Of a stretch of 64,000 bases of DNA, positions 25,900 to 37,733 are shown piece by piece; within the stretch, counting starts at the first letter, position 1; each line of letters opens with the position of its first letter. Under the pieces are notes generated by a model. It was not told where the DNA came from. It made no database searches and was given only the letters and a program-made list of their open reading frames with translations. The stretch is taken from positions 3,594,501 through 3,658,500 of the forward strand of contig LR746281.1 in assembly GCA_902729315.2 (NCBI GenBank), in the 5' to 3' direction. The translations under genes and the position numbers were made by a program. The DNA is from Spirodela intermedia. Taxonomy: Eukaryota; Streptophyta; Magnoliopsida; Alismatales; Araceae.

Positions 25900-26890
25900 T
25901 GAAGAAAATACTCCTTTGTGTAGGAGATAGAGAGAGAAGAAAGAGAGAAAAGAGAGGAGAGAGGTAATAGGAGAGGTGGAAGAGAGGGGCGATATGAGAG
26001 AGAGGAGAGAGGGACAGATAAAGGAATAAAAAAGGAAAAATCATGGATGAGAGAGATAGTTCTCGTTCATGGAAAGGAGGTTTCACCTACGGGAGAGATT
26101 TCTGGCAAAAGGGGAGGAGAAATCAATGAAAAACTTATAAAAACAATTAAACGAGGAAGACAAAGAAGAAAAGAAGATGTGAAAATACTTGAAAAAGAAA
26201 GGGAAAAGGCCAGAGGAGAGAGAAACTCGGAGATAGGAGGGTTTCTGCCAATGAGAGAGAAATACCTAAAAATCAATATTTTTGGTGAATGAAACAAAAA
26301 ATGGAATAAAACTAGATTAAAAACAAAAGTAAAGGAGTGAGGAAGAGATTGGATGGAAGATTGAGAGGGGGAACGATTTAAAAAAATGAGACAACTCACC
26401 AAAAAAGGAAGAACTCGTGCTACAAAGAAATCTCCACCACTATACAGAGAATGCCTACGCAAGAGAGAACAAAAAGTTGATAATGGAACAAGGGATTGGA
26501 GAACATCAAAATAACTACATGAAAGATTATGAATGTGAAAAAAGTAATAGAGAATATAGAGGAAGTGGGAGGAAGAGACAAACATGCTGAAAACATAAGA
26601 AAAACAAAGAACCCTTCTCATCTGTCACTTAGGAAGAAAGGGCTAAAGGGAGAGTGAGAAGGCTGCAAAAACTAACTAAAAACTTAGAAACTAAAGATCT
26701 AAAATGTTAAGGAAGAAGCAGAGAATGATTTCCTACCTGTCATATATGAAAGAGAGAAGAGATGACTGTCAAGAGAGAGAGAGAGAGAGAGAGAGAGACA
26801 TTGCAAGAAAGAGAAGAGAGAAGAGAGAAGAGAAGAAGAGAAAGAAGGAGAGGAGTGACTTGGAGAAGAGGTGCACGAAATATTTTTATC
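25900..26890 (+). repeat. Purine-rich tract of about 1 kb
   Basis: The plus strand is dominated by A and G (GAGAGAGAAGAAAGAG-type sequence), including a (GA)n run at 26772-26798. Long ORFs here have K/E/R-rich or S/F/L-rich translations, as expected from composition, so no gene is called. Confidence 0.75.
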
Positions 26891-26899
26891 TAATAAAAG

Positions 26900-29700
26900 T
26901 TGATGGCTAGCTCATGAATGTATAGAGATTAAATTGTCCTTGTATTTAGCCAAAGTTTCTTTTTTTTTTAGTAAAATAAAATAACTAATTAAACACAAAT
27001 TCTTATTATAAATAGAAATATATATATGAAATTTGAAAATAAATTGATATTAAGGTAAAATTTTAATTTTATATTTTATATTCATAAAAGAATGGACACT
27101 TTAATCTTATTTTCACTTAAAATTATCATGTTATCAATGCACATGCACAAGTTAAGAAACCTAGTTGAGATTCTTGAGAATGTTGAGTGGACAAGGTTGA
27201 TGGTGCAGATGTCATAGGTATTGTGATGGCAGTCACAACATATGAGGGTATATCAGCCATTACTTTACGAATTGATATGAATAATTTGTTGACATGAAGA
27301 TAATAAATATTTTAAATTAGGTTCACGATCATATAATAATTTTGGCATCTAGACTTGAATCTTTCCCATTGAATGGTAGTGTGGAATACTTGTGTATTTT
27401 CCTTGATTTACTTTTGTTTAAAATAAGTGTGTTTGATATGCATATTGGGCCTGAATTTAAGCTGAAATTGATTTAATTATTTGGCCCAATTTAGAAGTCC
27501 TAAAGGATCCGGTTAATGGGCCAAATATTTAATGTATTGGATCCAAGAGTGATCGTCTTGCTAAAACCGTATCTGGGTAAACTAAATAGATGAATAGTCC
27601 AAAAATAACATCTGAAACTGAAACGAAATGAGCATTCATTATGATTCGGTCCATTCCTCAGCCCACCAAGGATCAAGAAAAAATTATATTGTCATTTTGC
27701 CAAATTGTTCTATGTGATTTTATTACGGATTATCGTGGTAACACTTATCTCACAATTCTCGCCTAGAATACAAAAATTTCAACAAACCCATCAGATAATC
27801 TCCTCCCACTCTTTGCCGCTCAAAAAATCACAGGAGAAACGACAAAGTTAGATGTCAAAGAATCATCTGAATCTTCACTAGAGAAACTAGGAGATCAATG
27901 ATGGGAGGCTATTGTTTTTCGCTAGAAACAGAAGGTGTTTTGATAGGTACCCCTATCTACCAGATTATCATTGGTACGATACTAGTTAGATGGTGATAGC
28001 CTCTCGTCGTATGTGAAAGAGAACATAGAGAGAGAGAGGGAACGAGAGGGAGAGAATGAGAGGTAGGAAGACTAGTCAACTAAAAGGAAAGGATAAGAGA
28101 GGATAATTGATGTGACTTAGTCATTATATAATAAATCACGTAAATTTAAAATTTATAAAACTAGAAAATACTAAATTTAAAAGTATTTCAGAACAAATAT
28201 ATTAATTATAATTCAATAAAACTTTCAAAAATAGTGATAATTTTCCAAATCAATCATAGAGATGTAATATAATATCAAATAATTTTTCAAAATTTCCTCA
28301 AAGAATATATATTTTTTAAAAATTTATATTAAAAATAAAAATGAAATATATTTAAAATTCACAAAGAAGAGAAATAAGGATGTGGACGTTATGATGATAT
28401 TAATGCCTGACAAACACAAATTGGGTGAAAATAGAGTTTTGTCTGGTGATTCTTATGTAAATAATTATGAATAATTTAATTGATTAAATTAAGATCTATA
28501 AAAGCCAAAAGAATCATAATTGAATGAAGTGTAGCTTGGTAAATGTAAATCACACACATTATCACTAAATGAAGTGAAAATTAAGTTAAAAGTAAGAAAA
28601 TAGAGTTTCAACGTCATGACAACAATACGTTGGTAATACACTAGAATCTTGAGCGTTCGAGTAAATCGTTGTGTAGTGTCCATGGTTTTGAAGATTTTTT
28701 TTGGATAAGGACGACATGAGTAATCTCTAGATCTCTTTGTAAAGTCTAGAGATCAATAAAATAGATTGTCAAATCATCTTTGGCAGTTGTCACCTGATAA
28801 AGTAGAAAAATAACGACTTTGTAGTTCTCTGATAGTTGTCACTCAACAAAGAAGAGCTAGATAGAGAAGTTGTCTGCTTATATAAAAGAGATTGAAATAC
28901 GTATTTTAATATCTTTATCAAGTGAGGTCATCATAGTATATCTTTGTTATAACTAAGGAATAGTTTAGGTATTAAAATTTTTAAAGCCTTTCAAGAGAAG
29001 GTATGACACAGATCTAGTCTCACATTGCTTATACGTTAAAGTTTTAGGTGAATATATACTAATATTACATTAGTAAGTAATGAGTTATTTTCTCTTGTGT
29101 GTACGACCACTCCTTGTCCCACAACAGGTTGGCCACCGATGACATAGAAGGGGAGTGGTGCACACGTGTCCCCATCGGTTTTTAGCTGCTCAATCCCTTG
29201 CTTACAACTCCCCCCGACTATACTTTCGACCTGCTTACGGGTCCCCCCCTTTTACTATATTTTTATTTAAATTTATTTATTTTTTTATCTTAAAAATAGA
29301 ACTATAAAAATTATATAAATTCATAAAAAATTATATAATTAGGTAAAAATTTACATTAATCAACTAAAAACTATTTTTCATAATTTAATATAAATATAAG
29401 TCTATTTATCATAAGTTAAGATTAAAACTATATTATTTACTAATTATTAACTTATAATAATAAAGACTTATCAGCTAACCGTATACCAAGATGACAAATA
29501 GAAATAAAAGAGAAGAGTGGGGATAACAATCTGTAGAGGGGATTAGGCTCTAGGGACCCTTTGAGTGGGTGAGACTCTATCCTTCTTGCTGTCCCTTTTA
29601 ATGTATTCTGCTGATTCTTATATAGACCTTGCTTGGTTGCTTGGTCTTCCACCTCCCTCGTCTTCTATGGTGGCATTTCTACTTTCAAGTCGGGTTGACG
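26900..29700. other. AT-rich intergenic DNA
   Basis: Strongly AT-rich, with no ORF resembling a known protein. A short C-rich stretch near 29.10-29.25 kb breaks the composition. Confidence 0.5.
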
Positions 29701-29719
29701 TTCAAGATTGCCGTTGCTT

Positions 29720-30655
29720 CGGAAGTGGTGTTGATGAGAGTAGCTCATCAATACTCTCACCTTGTCCACAAGGGAGAACTCTGGAAAAAACATGGAGGAT
29801 ACTCTTGGCTAGTTCCCAAGTTGACTCCGTTGTGGGAAGGTCACGCCATTCTACCAGTACCTCGAGTCCTTGGGTTGTGTGGTGTGTGGCGGTGACCTCT
29901 TCTGGATCGACCTTCCATTGGTTCTCACTGTTGAGTAAGAGAGGCTGCGGCTGTATGTGCTGGTCGCCCTTGGCGGGTTTGAGCTGTGAGACATGGAAGA
30001 CGCGGTGTTTGCGGGACTCTAGGGGTAGCTTGAGGCAGTAGGCCACAGCACCAATACGGTCCAGTATGCGGCAGGGTCTGAGATACCGTGCTGCTAACTT
30101 CTCGAAGGGTCGCCGTGCGAGTGACTTGAGGGTCGGGGGGTCTCGGCCATAGATGGCTTGGAATGGTGCGGTTCCCGTGGAGGAGTTGAAGGTGGTGTTA
30201 TACCACAACTCCGCCCACGGTAACCATTTGGGCCACTGCCGTGGGTGATCTCCTGCGACACATCATAGGTAGGTTTCAAGACCGCGATTGACCACTTCCG
30301 TTTTGCTGTCGGTCTGCGAATGGTAAGCGCTGGTGCAGTGTAACAAGGCACCCTGAAGCCGAAAAAGCTCCCGCCAAAAGGTGCTGAGGAAGATCCGGTC
30401 ACAACCTGATAAGAGTGTCTTTGTATTCCGTGGAGCTTGACCACGTCTCGGATGAAGATCTGGGCAACATCTCCAACAGTGAAGGGATGCTTCAAGGCGG
30501 AGAATTGGGCGTGCTTACTCAGGCGGTTGACCACTACTAGGATGGTGTTGAATCCACTAGCGAGTGGTAAGCCTTCGATGAAGTCCATCGAGAGCTCCTC
30601 CCATATCTTTTCCAGAATGGGAAGGGACTGGAGTAAGTCAGGGCAGCTCATCATG
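29720..30655 (-). mobile_element. Ty3/gypsy (chromovirus-type) integrase fragment
   Basis: Minus-strand translation gives an integrase core: LPILEKIWEELSMDFIEGLP, ILVVVNRLSKHAQF, KHPFTVGDVAQIF, LHGI. After a frameshift come SAYHSQTD and TEVVNRGLETYL, then a TGA stop, then LWYNTTFNSSTGTAPFQAIYG. The segment after YGRDPP is shortened. It resumes at LAARYLRPCRILDRIGAVAY (integrase C-terminal domain), then HRVFHVSQLKP and a chromodomain-like tail (VLVEWRDLPTTESTWE). No gag, RT or LTR was identified next to it. It is fossil and non-functional. Confidence 0.9.
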
Positions 30656-30659
30656 TTTG

Positions 30660-31200
30660 CTGACAAAAAATATTGCGGATCTTCGCCGCCGGAAACAAGA
30701 GGGGTTTGTGGACGAAAAAATATCACATATCTTGATGGAAAAAAATGAGAATTATGACGACGGAAGATCACCCTGATACTCACCGGAAAAATGAGGAAAA
30801 TGACGTCCGAAGATCACCTAAATCTGCGCCAGAAACAGGAGGAGAAAGACGAGAAAAAAAGCTCTCATATTTGCGTTAGAAATACGAGAAGGACGGGGAT
30901 AGAGGAACGCACAAACAAAGATCAATCAACGGAAGAAGAGGAGGACAACGACTGATTGCACGAGAAGAGAAAGCTCGAAGAGAAGAGAAGTAGAAGGCAG
31001 ATGAAGAGAAGATCATACACGCCACTCACCTTCGATCTCAAGGGATCAAAGGAGAACGAGAACGAGAATGAGAGGAAAGAGAAAGAAGAAGGAGAAGAAG
31101 AAAGAGATCATCCACGCCACAACTCCTGATCCTCTCAACAAGGAGAACGTGAAGAAAAAGGAGAATTAGATCCACCACACCGCAACGAAATAAATATTCA
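30660..31200 (+). repeat. A/G-rich region with imperfect tandem repeats
   Basis: Phrases such as GAAGATCACC and CGCCGGAAA/CGCCAGAAA recur at intervals of roughly 45-50 bases at about 30.67-30.84 kb. Purine-rich GAAGAGAAG sequence follows to 31.2 kb. No coding potential was recognised. It lies immediately upstream (element sense) of the integrase fragment. Confidence 0.5.
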
Positions 31201-31869
31201 TGATTGAGTAATCCCCTTACGTCTCACCACATTAAATTGTGGGAGAAAAGGTTTCCTTAGAATCTGAAATCTAAGAAGAGAGAAGCATACAACTTCATAG
31301 GTTTGACCTCCTAGATCTGTGAAATCTGGAACAGAGGAGCGTGAACTTTTTATAGTCTTGGTCGCCTAGAATTGTGCAATTTATAAGATGATTTGAAAAA
31401 TCTCAAATCAACTACAGTTGTGAAATCCAGTAGGTTGTTAAGCCTAGAATTGAATGTGTTCCTACTACGAATTTAATAGAACCAAAAGGCATAGTCTTAG
31501 GACAGTAGATGTAGGTCAAGAATACTAAACTGGTATAAAGTTTGATATCATGCTTCCACTTAGAAGTCAACAAATGTTACTCATGTAATATAATTTTGAA
31601 GATAGATAGATTTCATAATGAGTAGAAGGATTTGATCTTTCCTTGAGGCATTATTTGAAAGATCTGGTAATTGATTATTATATAGCCCAAATCTTCAGTA
31701 CTACATTTTAAATATTTGATATCTGATCGGCCAAAGATTGACTAGGTTGACACCTAAGTTCACCCATTGAATAGTCTACATAGTCATGTCATCAATTTGG
31801 TTAGTTTTTAACTAAGTCCCTATAAAACATAGTAGTATAAGATTTTCCTCTTTTTATTTGATCCTTTAA

Positions 31870-32640
31870 AGTGTCAAGATAGACCACACTTTGTCAACTA
31901 TTTGACACAGCAGAAATGTTAACTTGATGATGTCTTGATTGAGTTGGCACAACTTGTGTTACAAAGTGTTGAAATCTCATATTTGAATTCACAAAAAAGA
32001 CAATTTTTATGAAGATCCTTCACCTTGGGTCTATTGAATGAAGAGAATTCGTCCTTTTGACTCCAAAAGGCTATGATCTTGTGCCCAAAAGGATCAAAAT
32101 AGTTCTTTTGAATCCACAAATGATGTTGGAATCCACTAGCAAAGAATAAAACCTCAAAAGAGGTAAATATCATGGGATTCATAATACTAAAGTTGGAATG
32201 CCTCAAGGGCTACAAAAGGGCCTTTAAATAGGCTAAAAATCTAATTATAATAAACCTAGAAAATAGAGTTATGTTAGAATGCCCCTAAGGAAAAATAACA
32301 CCCTTAAGAGAATGAGAGGATTATTTGAAATAAATAAAATGTGATAATTGCGATTTGACACATTTAATATGTGTCCTCTTACTCAGCCATCTAAAATTAA
32401 ATTTGGGTTGAATTGTGTCTTTATACATCCTAAGCCTCTGGTCCATTTGAGTTGGGCTCAAACTAAGCTTCTACTTTATTTGACAAGAAAAGTAGTGTAT
32501 TTCAACTCCTTGGACTCATATTATAGTTTTCTTCACTTGAATCAGAGAGTGTTTGTTCTTCTTTTGATAGGCTTTGATGAGATGCCTCAAGTATCTCATT
32601 TTTCTCTTTCTTATGATTTGCTTCAACTTTATATCTTGAC
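31870..32640 (+). repeat. LTR-like dispersed repeat, copy B
   Basis: Shares ordered blocks with copy A at 5.2-5.8 kb: GAATCCACA words near 32.10-32.13 kb, CCTTTAAATAGGCTAAAAAT near 32.22 kb, GTTAGAATGCCCCTAAGG near 32.27 kb, and AATAAAATGTGATAA followed by an ACACATTTAATATGTG-like stretch near 32.33 kb. Same orientation as copy A. Confidence 0.6.
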
Positions 32641-32649
32641 TGACATTAC

Positions 32650-33800
32650 TTTGTAGACACTATGTAGGCACTTTGTCTCTTCTCTACTATGGAAGTAATT
32701 TCTCTCTCTTCTATTTTATTTAGGTCAACACATTTCTCTTGCCTCTATTTTTGTTGAATAGACACACTCTACTCTCATCAAATTTTTGTTTTTAAAACCT
32801 GTTTCTTTGCTCTAAATGTGACGTTTTGATAACATACATCTTCATCAATGGTTCTTTTTAGGGAATAATCTCTAACAAATGGAATCCAACAATGAATGTG
32901 TTAGATCTAATGATTTAGATCTCCATCTGAATATTGGAGAAAATAATATGTATATAAAAAAATTCTTTTATTTTTTTATGATTATTGATCATTAAAACTT
33001 TTAAACTAACATTCTTGTAGTATATTGTTCTAAAATAGTGAGAATTACACATCTCTTTGAATCATAGTCTGTTTCCATGCTGCATTGAGGTTGCTGGACA
33101 TTGACTAAGTGACAGGTTAAGCTACACAACAGAGCAAAACCTTGCAGGTTTAGTAGGATCTCAAGACGACTACCACTATATTAAGGTGCTGGGATAGTAA
33201 TTAAGTTTTGCAAAGATGATAAAGATTATAGAGAGCAAGCATTTGCTTAATTAGAGAAAAATAAAAACTATTTAACCTACAATAAGATAAGTTGAAACAT
33301 ATAACTAAGCTCAATTGATGACATGACATTGGCATCAATATGCTGTGGTGGTAAATGTTAAAGACATGGTGGGTTATTCCCCAACTGGCGTATCTATAAT
33401 GCAACTAGGATTCTAATTGTTGACAAATTGTGTAAAGTCAACCTAATTATTCTCTCTTCACAAGCTAGAGAAGGGGCGTTAAAATGGAAAATCCTCTAGG
33501 TCAGGTGAGCAGCACAAAAGTTATATTAGATATTCTAATTCTGATTTGAGTAAAAAAATTACAGATTAAGCAAAGTTAGATAAATTTAATATTTTCCCAG
33601 TTATTTTCAGAATTAAATTGTTGCAGAATGAGATGGGTCTATCTCACGTCCATCAAGACCTGGACGAACGAGTCAGCCCAAACCGCGGTGGGCCCCAGAG
33701 AGTCTGATCCCAGCTTTGAAAAGCTTGTCGCTCTCCCTCCTCCTGTAACAACTATGCAGTACAAGTGTACGTCAGAACGGGGTTCCTCGGCTCCAGGAAT
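32650..33800. other. AT-rich intergenic DNA
   Basis: No gene, RNA or domain is recognised. The sequence turns GC-richer after about 33.6 kb. Confidence 0.4.
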
Positions 33801-33809
33801 TCCTGTAAA

Positions 33810-33832
33810 GAGAGAGAGAGAGAGAGAGAGAG
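33810..33832 (+). repeat. (GA)n microsatellite
   Basis: An uninterrupted GA run at the edge of the GC-rich island at 33.9-34.2 kb. Confidence 0.95.
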
Positions 33833-33899
33833 GGAGGGAGGGAGAGCGAGAGAGAGACGATGATCGTACAGACGTACCTCCTTAGCCGGAGTACATTCA

Positions 33900-34190
33900 G
33901 TGGTGTACTCTCAATTTACGGCCGCAGCGCCTCAAAAGGGGGGGAGGGCGGGGCGGGAGGAGGAGAGAAGGCGGACGGAGCTCTCTGAGGCGGCCGCAGC
34001 AGTGGAAGGGGCATGCAGAGGAGAACGCCACCGGCGGCGCCGTCAACCAGCGGCGGTGCTCCGCCCACTGCCGGCTTCCTCCTCCTCTGCCCTCCCCATC
34101 CACGGCTGCAGCCGCCGCTGTGCGATACCCACCGGTCAAGTCGCCGGCGGTCTTTGCTGCTCCACTTGTCGGCGGTGGGAAGGTATCATT
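33900..34190 (+). other. GC-rich island, possible unassigned transcribed exon
   Basis: CpG-rich sequence like that of the 5' exons of the GC-rich genes in this window. It contains an ATG at 34013 in a frame open to about 34.23 kb and a donor-like GGGAAG|GTATCA near 34.18 kb. The translation is P/R/S-rich without a recognisable domain. It could be the first exon of a non-coding RNA or small gene, or a relic promoter island. Confidence 0.25.
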
Positions 34191-34253
34191 ATCATCTCGA
34201 CCTTTCCTTTTTGCAATCTAAGCCCCGATAAATAGATATTGTAAAAGCGTCCC

Positions 34254-34522
34254 GGTCAACCTAGTGCACACCCAGGACTACGGACGCTTCTACAGTATAA
34301 CTATTTTTCGGATAGGACTGCCGCTTGTTCTTATGTCGGTGCCCCGCCCAAGACCAGCAAGGGTTGACTCGAGCTGTTACAAATCTTTCATTTACCTCGT
34401 AAGAGACGAAACCGGTTGACTCAAAATCCAAAGATCTCACAGGACCCAACAAGGAGAAGATCTCAAAAGCCTTGGGCTTTAGATCAAAAGAGTTGACTCG
34501 GGCTTGGAAGTGCCCAAGTCAA
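34254..34522. promoter_or_regulatory. Cluster of five W-box motifs (TTGACC/T)
   Basis: TTGAC[CT] occurs at 34254-34259 (minus), 34364-34369 (plus), 34416-34421 (plus), 34493-34498 (plus) and 34517-34522 (minus). W-boxes bind WRKY transcription factors, and clusters are typical of defence and senescence promoters. No gene start next to it can be assigned. Confidence 0.45.
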
Positions 34523-35648
34523 CCCAGCACTTCCGTCAGACTTCCTCCACCGTGGAACCATCAATGGTGGCCAACTACAGGTACTACTAGATCAAGTGCA
34601 TACATACTTGAAGGTGTTTCATACCTTGATTGCGCAACGCCATTAACGCCGAGATTTTCTCTGCAGGAGCTGAAGCAAAACTCTCAGAGGCCCTGTGGTT
34701 GAAAGCGAAAGTCATCAAGGCTTCACAGATGGCGAACGTTGTATAGAGAGAGAAGGCCGAAGAGATCATACATGAAGCTGGCACGTTGTGAAGTCGTGGA
34801 AATCTGATGGGTTCACCCCCGGGCGACCAACTGTGATTTCAGCTCCTGTGATTTTCAAAATCCAGAGAAGAGCCACTTACTGCATAGAAACATTCGATTC
34901 TAGTTCACCGTCCTGATTAGGCGGCGCAGTGATATGAGGACACTAGCTGAATAGAATCTGCCAAAGGCAGCAGCTGTTACAGAGCAAGAGATCGAACAGA
35001 GTTAGAGCTATTCAACTCGCGTGAGAACTGATAGTGGGTGAGTAAGAGGAGGTATTTCTTTGAGTGCTGGAAAATGTGTAATTGCTCCACAATTTTGAAG
35101 AACAAACCGTAAAAAAATAAAAATAGGGTCCTATACATGATGAAGAACAAGACTCAGAGCGGGCACGCAGGGTTAATCGGTCTCTTGTAACTGAGAGAGG
35201 AAATCATGAAAGCAGCAGATTTTATAATGAGCATGTTGCGACACTTCTTCTCCATTGCTCTGAGCAGAGAGGCAGGCCGACCATTGTGTATGTAGGCTCT
35301 TTGGGAAAAGATGAGCAGCAAAGTATTTTTGCTAAAGCTAGGACTGATCATAGGATCTCATTGCGCAAATGATTATCGGTAAATAAAAAGCTGATCTCAT
35401 TAAATTCCTAAATAAGATTGATATTGTCTGTGTTCATGAGCCTCAAAAGTGCATGCTAGCACTTGACATGCATTTATTACAAGAACAGGCACCAATGTCT
35501 TAACAGAGCCTTGCCACAATTCCTTCGCTATTATTTCATCGGGAGGCAGATGGGTTCGATGGATAAAAACGATGTAAAACACGCGGAGGAATTGAGACAC
35601 AGGACAGCGAAATAAGTTCATTCTTTTGACAACGAGTGACAGAAAGCG

Positions 35649-35664
35649 CCCCCCCCCCCCCCCC
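35649..35664 (+). repeat. Poly-C run
   Basis: Sixteen consecutive C bases followed by ACCCCACCCC. This is a mononucleotide tract and a likely error-prone site in sequencing. Confidence 0.95.
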
Positions 35665-36075
35665 ACCCCACCCCACTCCTTCCAGTTTCCCAGAGTTGAC
35701 TGGCTAGCCTGGAGGAACAGACAACAGTCTGAAATGGACAGAGAAATGAAACTGAAGATTCATACAAACTCCCAAGTAGCGATGATCACAACCGAATCGA
35801 ATAAAAGCATACATTCCGGAACAAGGAGGATCATAAATGTATAATAAATAACTCACGTCAGCGTCCTTCATCCTGGTAACTAATGAATAGTTGAAGCATT
35901 TAGATGCAAAAAGGCCCAATCATAATTTCCTAATTTCATGAAAAAGAAGAATAGCAGTAAATATCAAAAACAAACATAGAAAGCTACTGATGGACATGCC
36001 TCAGGTATGATCCTGAAAGCCTGTAACCATGACACTGTCAAATGGAAAATCCATGGGAATCCGTATTCCCTTCCT

Positions 36076-36147
36076 TTGATTTCTCCCTCGAGGGGTGCCT
36101 TGATTTCTCCCTCGAGGGGTGCCTTGATTTCTCCCTCAAGGGGTGCC
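36076..36147 (+). repeat. 24-bp minisatellite, three units
   Basis: Three tandem 24-base units at 36076-36099, 36100-36123 and 36124-36147. The first two are identical and the third has one substitution. The unit is a multiple of three, so the minus strand reads KAPLEGEI three times in a short ORF with no other known feature. Confidence 0.95.
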
Positions 36148-37733
36148 TTCATTCTATTCTTGCATAGAGATCAGCTAGAACCTGTTTCAATTGTACCTCT
36201 GTCGCTGAGGGCAATGAGCAGAGAATGCCAATCCGATTCCTAGGAAATATAATGAACAAATATACCCATGTTCTTGTTGCCAAAGCAGACAGTTTATCTT
36301 TTTAACACTCTAAGAAGGGTATCGACAAAGAAGATGATTAGAGAAAAGATTATCCAATTTTTTGAAGCAGATAGTTCACAAAGATTTAATAGACTAGGCA
36401 TACGTTCCAATCCAGCAAGGAAATGAACATTTAATCAGAAACGAGAAAGGTGTAAAACCATCTCTTGCTAATTCCCATGAAGTCAATGGACGGTAGGCTT
36501 AATTTAGCCCCATTTCTTCCACCGTAATCAATGCTACTCACTGTTCCTGGGTCTGATATCTCTCTTCGGGAACACAAGTGTAGAAGTAAAAAGCATGTTG
36601 ATGAGCAAATGGCCACACAGTGTCGGAGCACTTCTAACTCTATATCTATATCAGCATCAAGTATACACAATGGCGAAAAGTGTCAGAGAATGATGACGAG
36701 GGTGAGGAATAGATTAAGACTCAGATTGTAATTCATGTGAAAGTGTCAATAATGAGACACAACCTCACTTAAGCAAGAGAGGGAGAGGTCCAGCTGATTA
36801 GGAAACCCAAAGAATAGTTTCTCAAAACAAGGTCAAAGGGCAACAGAAAGTTGACCTTTCAGTTAGGGTTCAATCAACTGAAACGGAAGGTCCCAAGGTA
36901 ATAGCAAATCGTCCGTCCTTGTACACGAATGGGAATGGATTAAAGACGAAACTTCAAAAAGAAAGGAGGATTAAAATTTTCGCGCCATTTAATGAAACCC
37001 CTCATTGTGACAGCGTTAGTGCAAAATACGTGGCAATGTCCAACAATAGGATATCAGTCATAGCGATATACCTGTTTACTCAGCCTTATAGCATGCATGG
37101 ATATTAAGGATCATTTAAACCATAGGATCCCTTCGGATCCAAGTAATGCATTTGTCCATAATTCTTGCTGAACTTTCAATTTTTGATATTGCTTGGCTTC
37201 AACTGTCTAGATTCCACTGACGGTCGTTGCTCAGTATCTCTAAAGAACACACGTCGGCATAAATGATTTTGCTATTATCTTAATCAGCTGAACATGATAA
37301 TAGCCTTTTTACGGTTAAATTTTGAAGGTAGAAGACTAGCCAAAAGAGAAGAAACTATTAGGCAAATTGAAGCTAGTAACGATAGAATTAGAATATGAGT
37401 TATCTGTTCCAACACAACAAATCAATTTTACATCTTAGAGTAGAAGAAAGGTTTTTGCGTCACCAATAATGCATTCCATAGTATGGCAGTTCAGCTTCTT
37501 CCATTATCTCTGGTCATGTTGGTGCCACAAAAAATCCTTTTAAAAAGCCTCCAAAGAGAAGCAGAATTTGGGGCTCAACTGGTTACCTTAGAAAGAACTT
37601 GAGAAAATCATAGCTTACACAAATCACTAGGTGTAAGTCAAAAGGTAGCCCTCAAGATACCCCACTAGTTAACTGCTTGTGGTACTCAGCACAAGAAGAT
37701 TCAAGGAAACTCCAGTAAAAAGATAATATTTTA

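Larger units (their letters stand above)
34600..37730. other. Intergenic DNA 3' of the maturase gene
   Basis: Mixed-composition sequence with short ORFs only. No domain was recognised apart from the poly-C run and minisatellite listed separately. The last few hundred bases probably include the maturase 3' UTR. Confidence 0.4.

Noticed and set aside
26067-26621. 184-codon minus ORF rich in S, F and L
   Set aside because: Antisense reading of the purine-rich tract, so few stops are expected by composition.
29565-30041. 158-codon plus ORF
   Set aside because: Antisense shadow of the chromovirus integrase fragment.
35964-36152. Small ORF with KAPLEGEI repeats as a gene
   Set aside because: The repeat is a 24-bp minisatellite and the remainder of the ORF shows no conservation that I can recognise.
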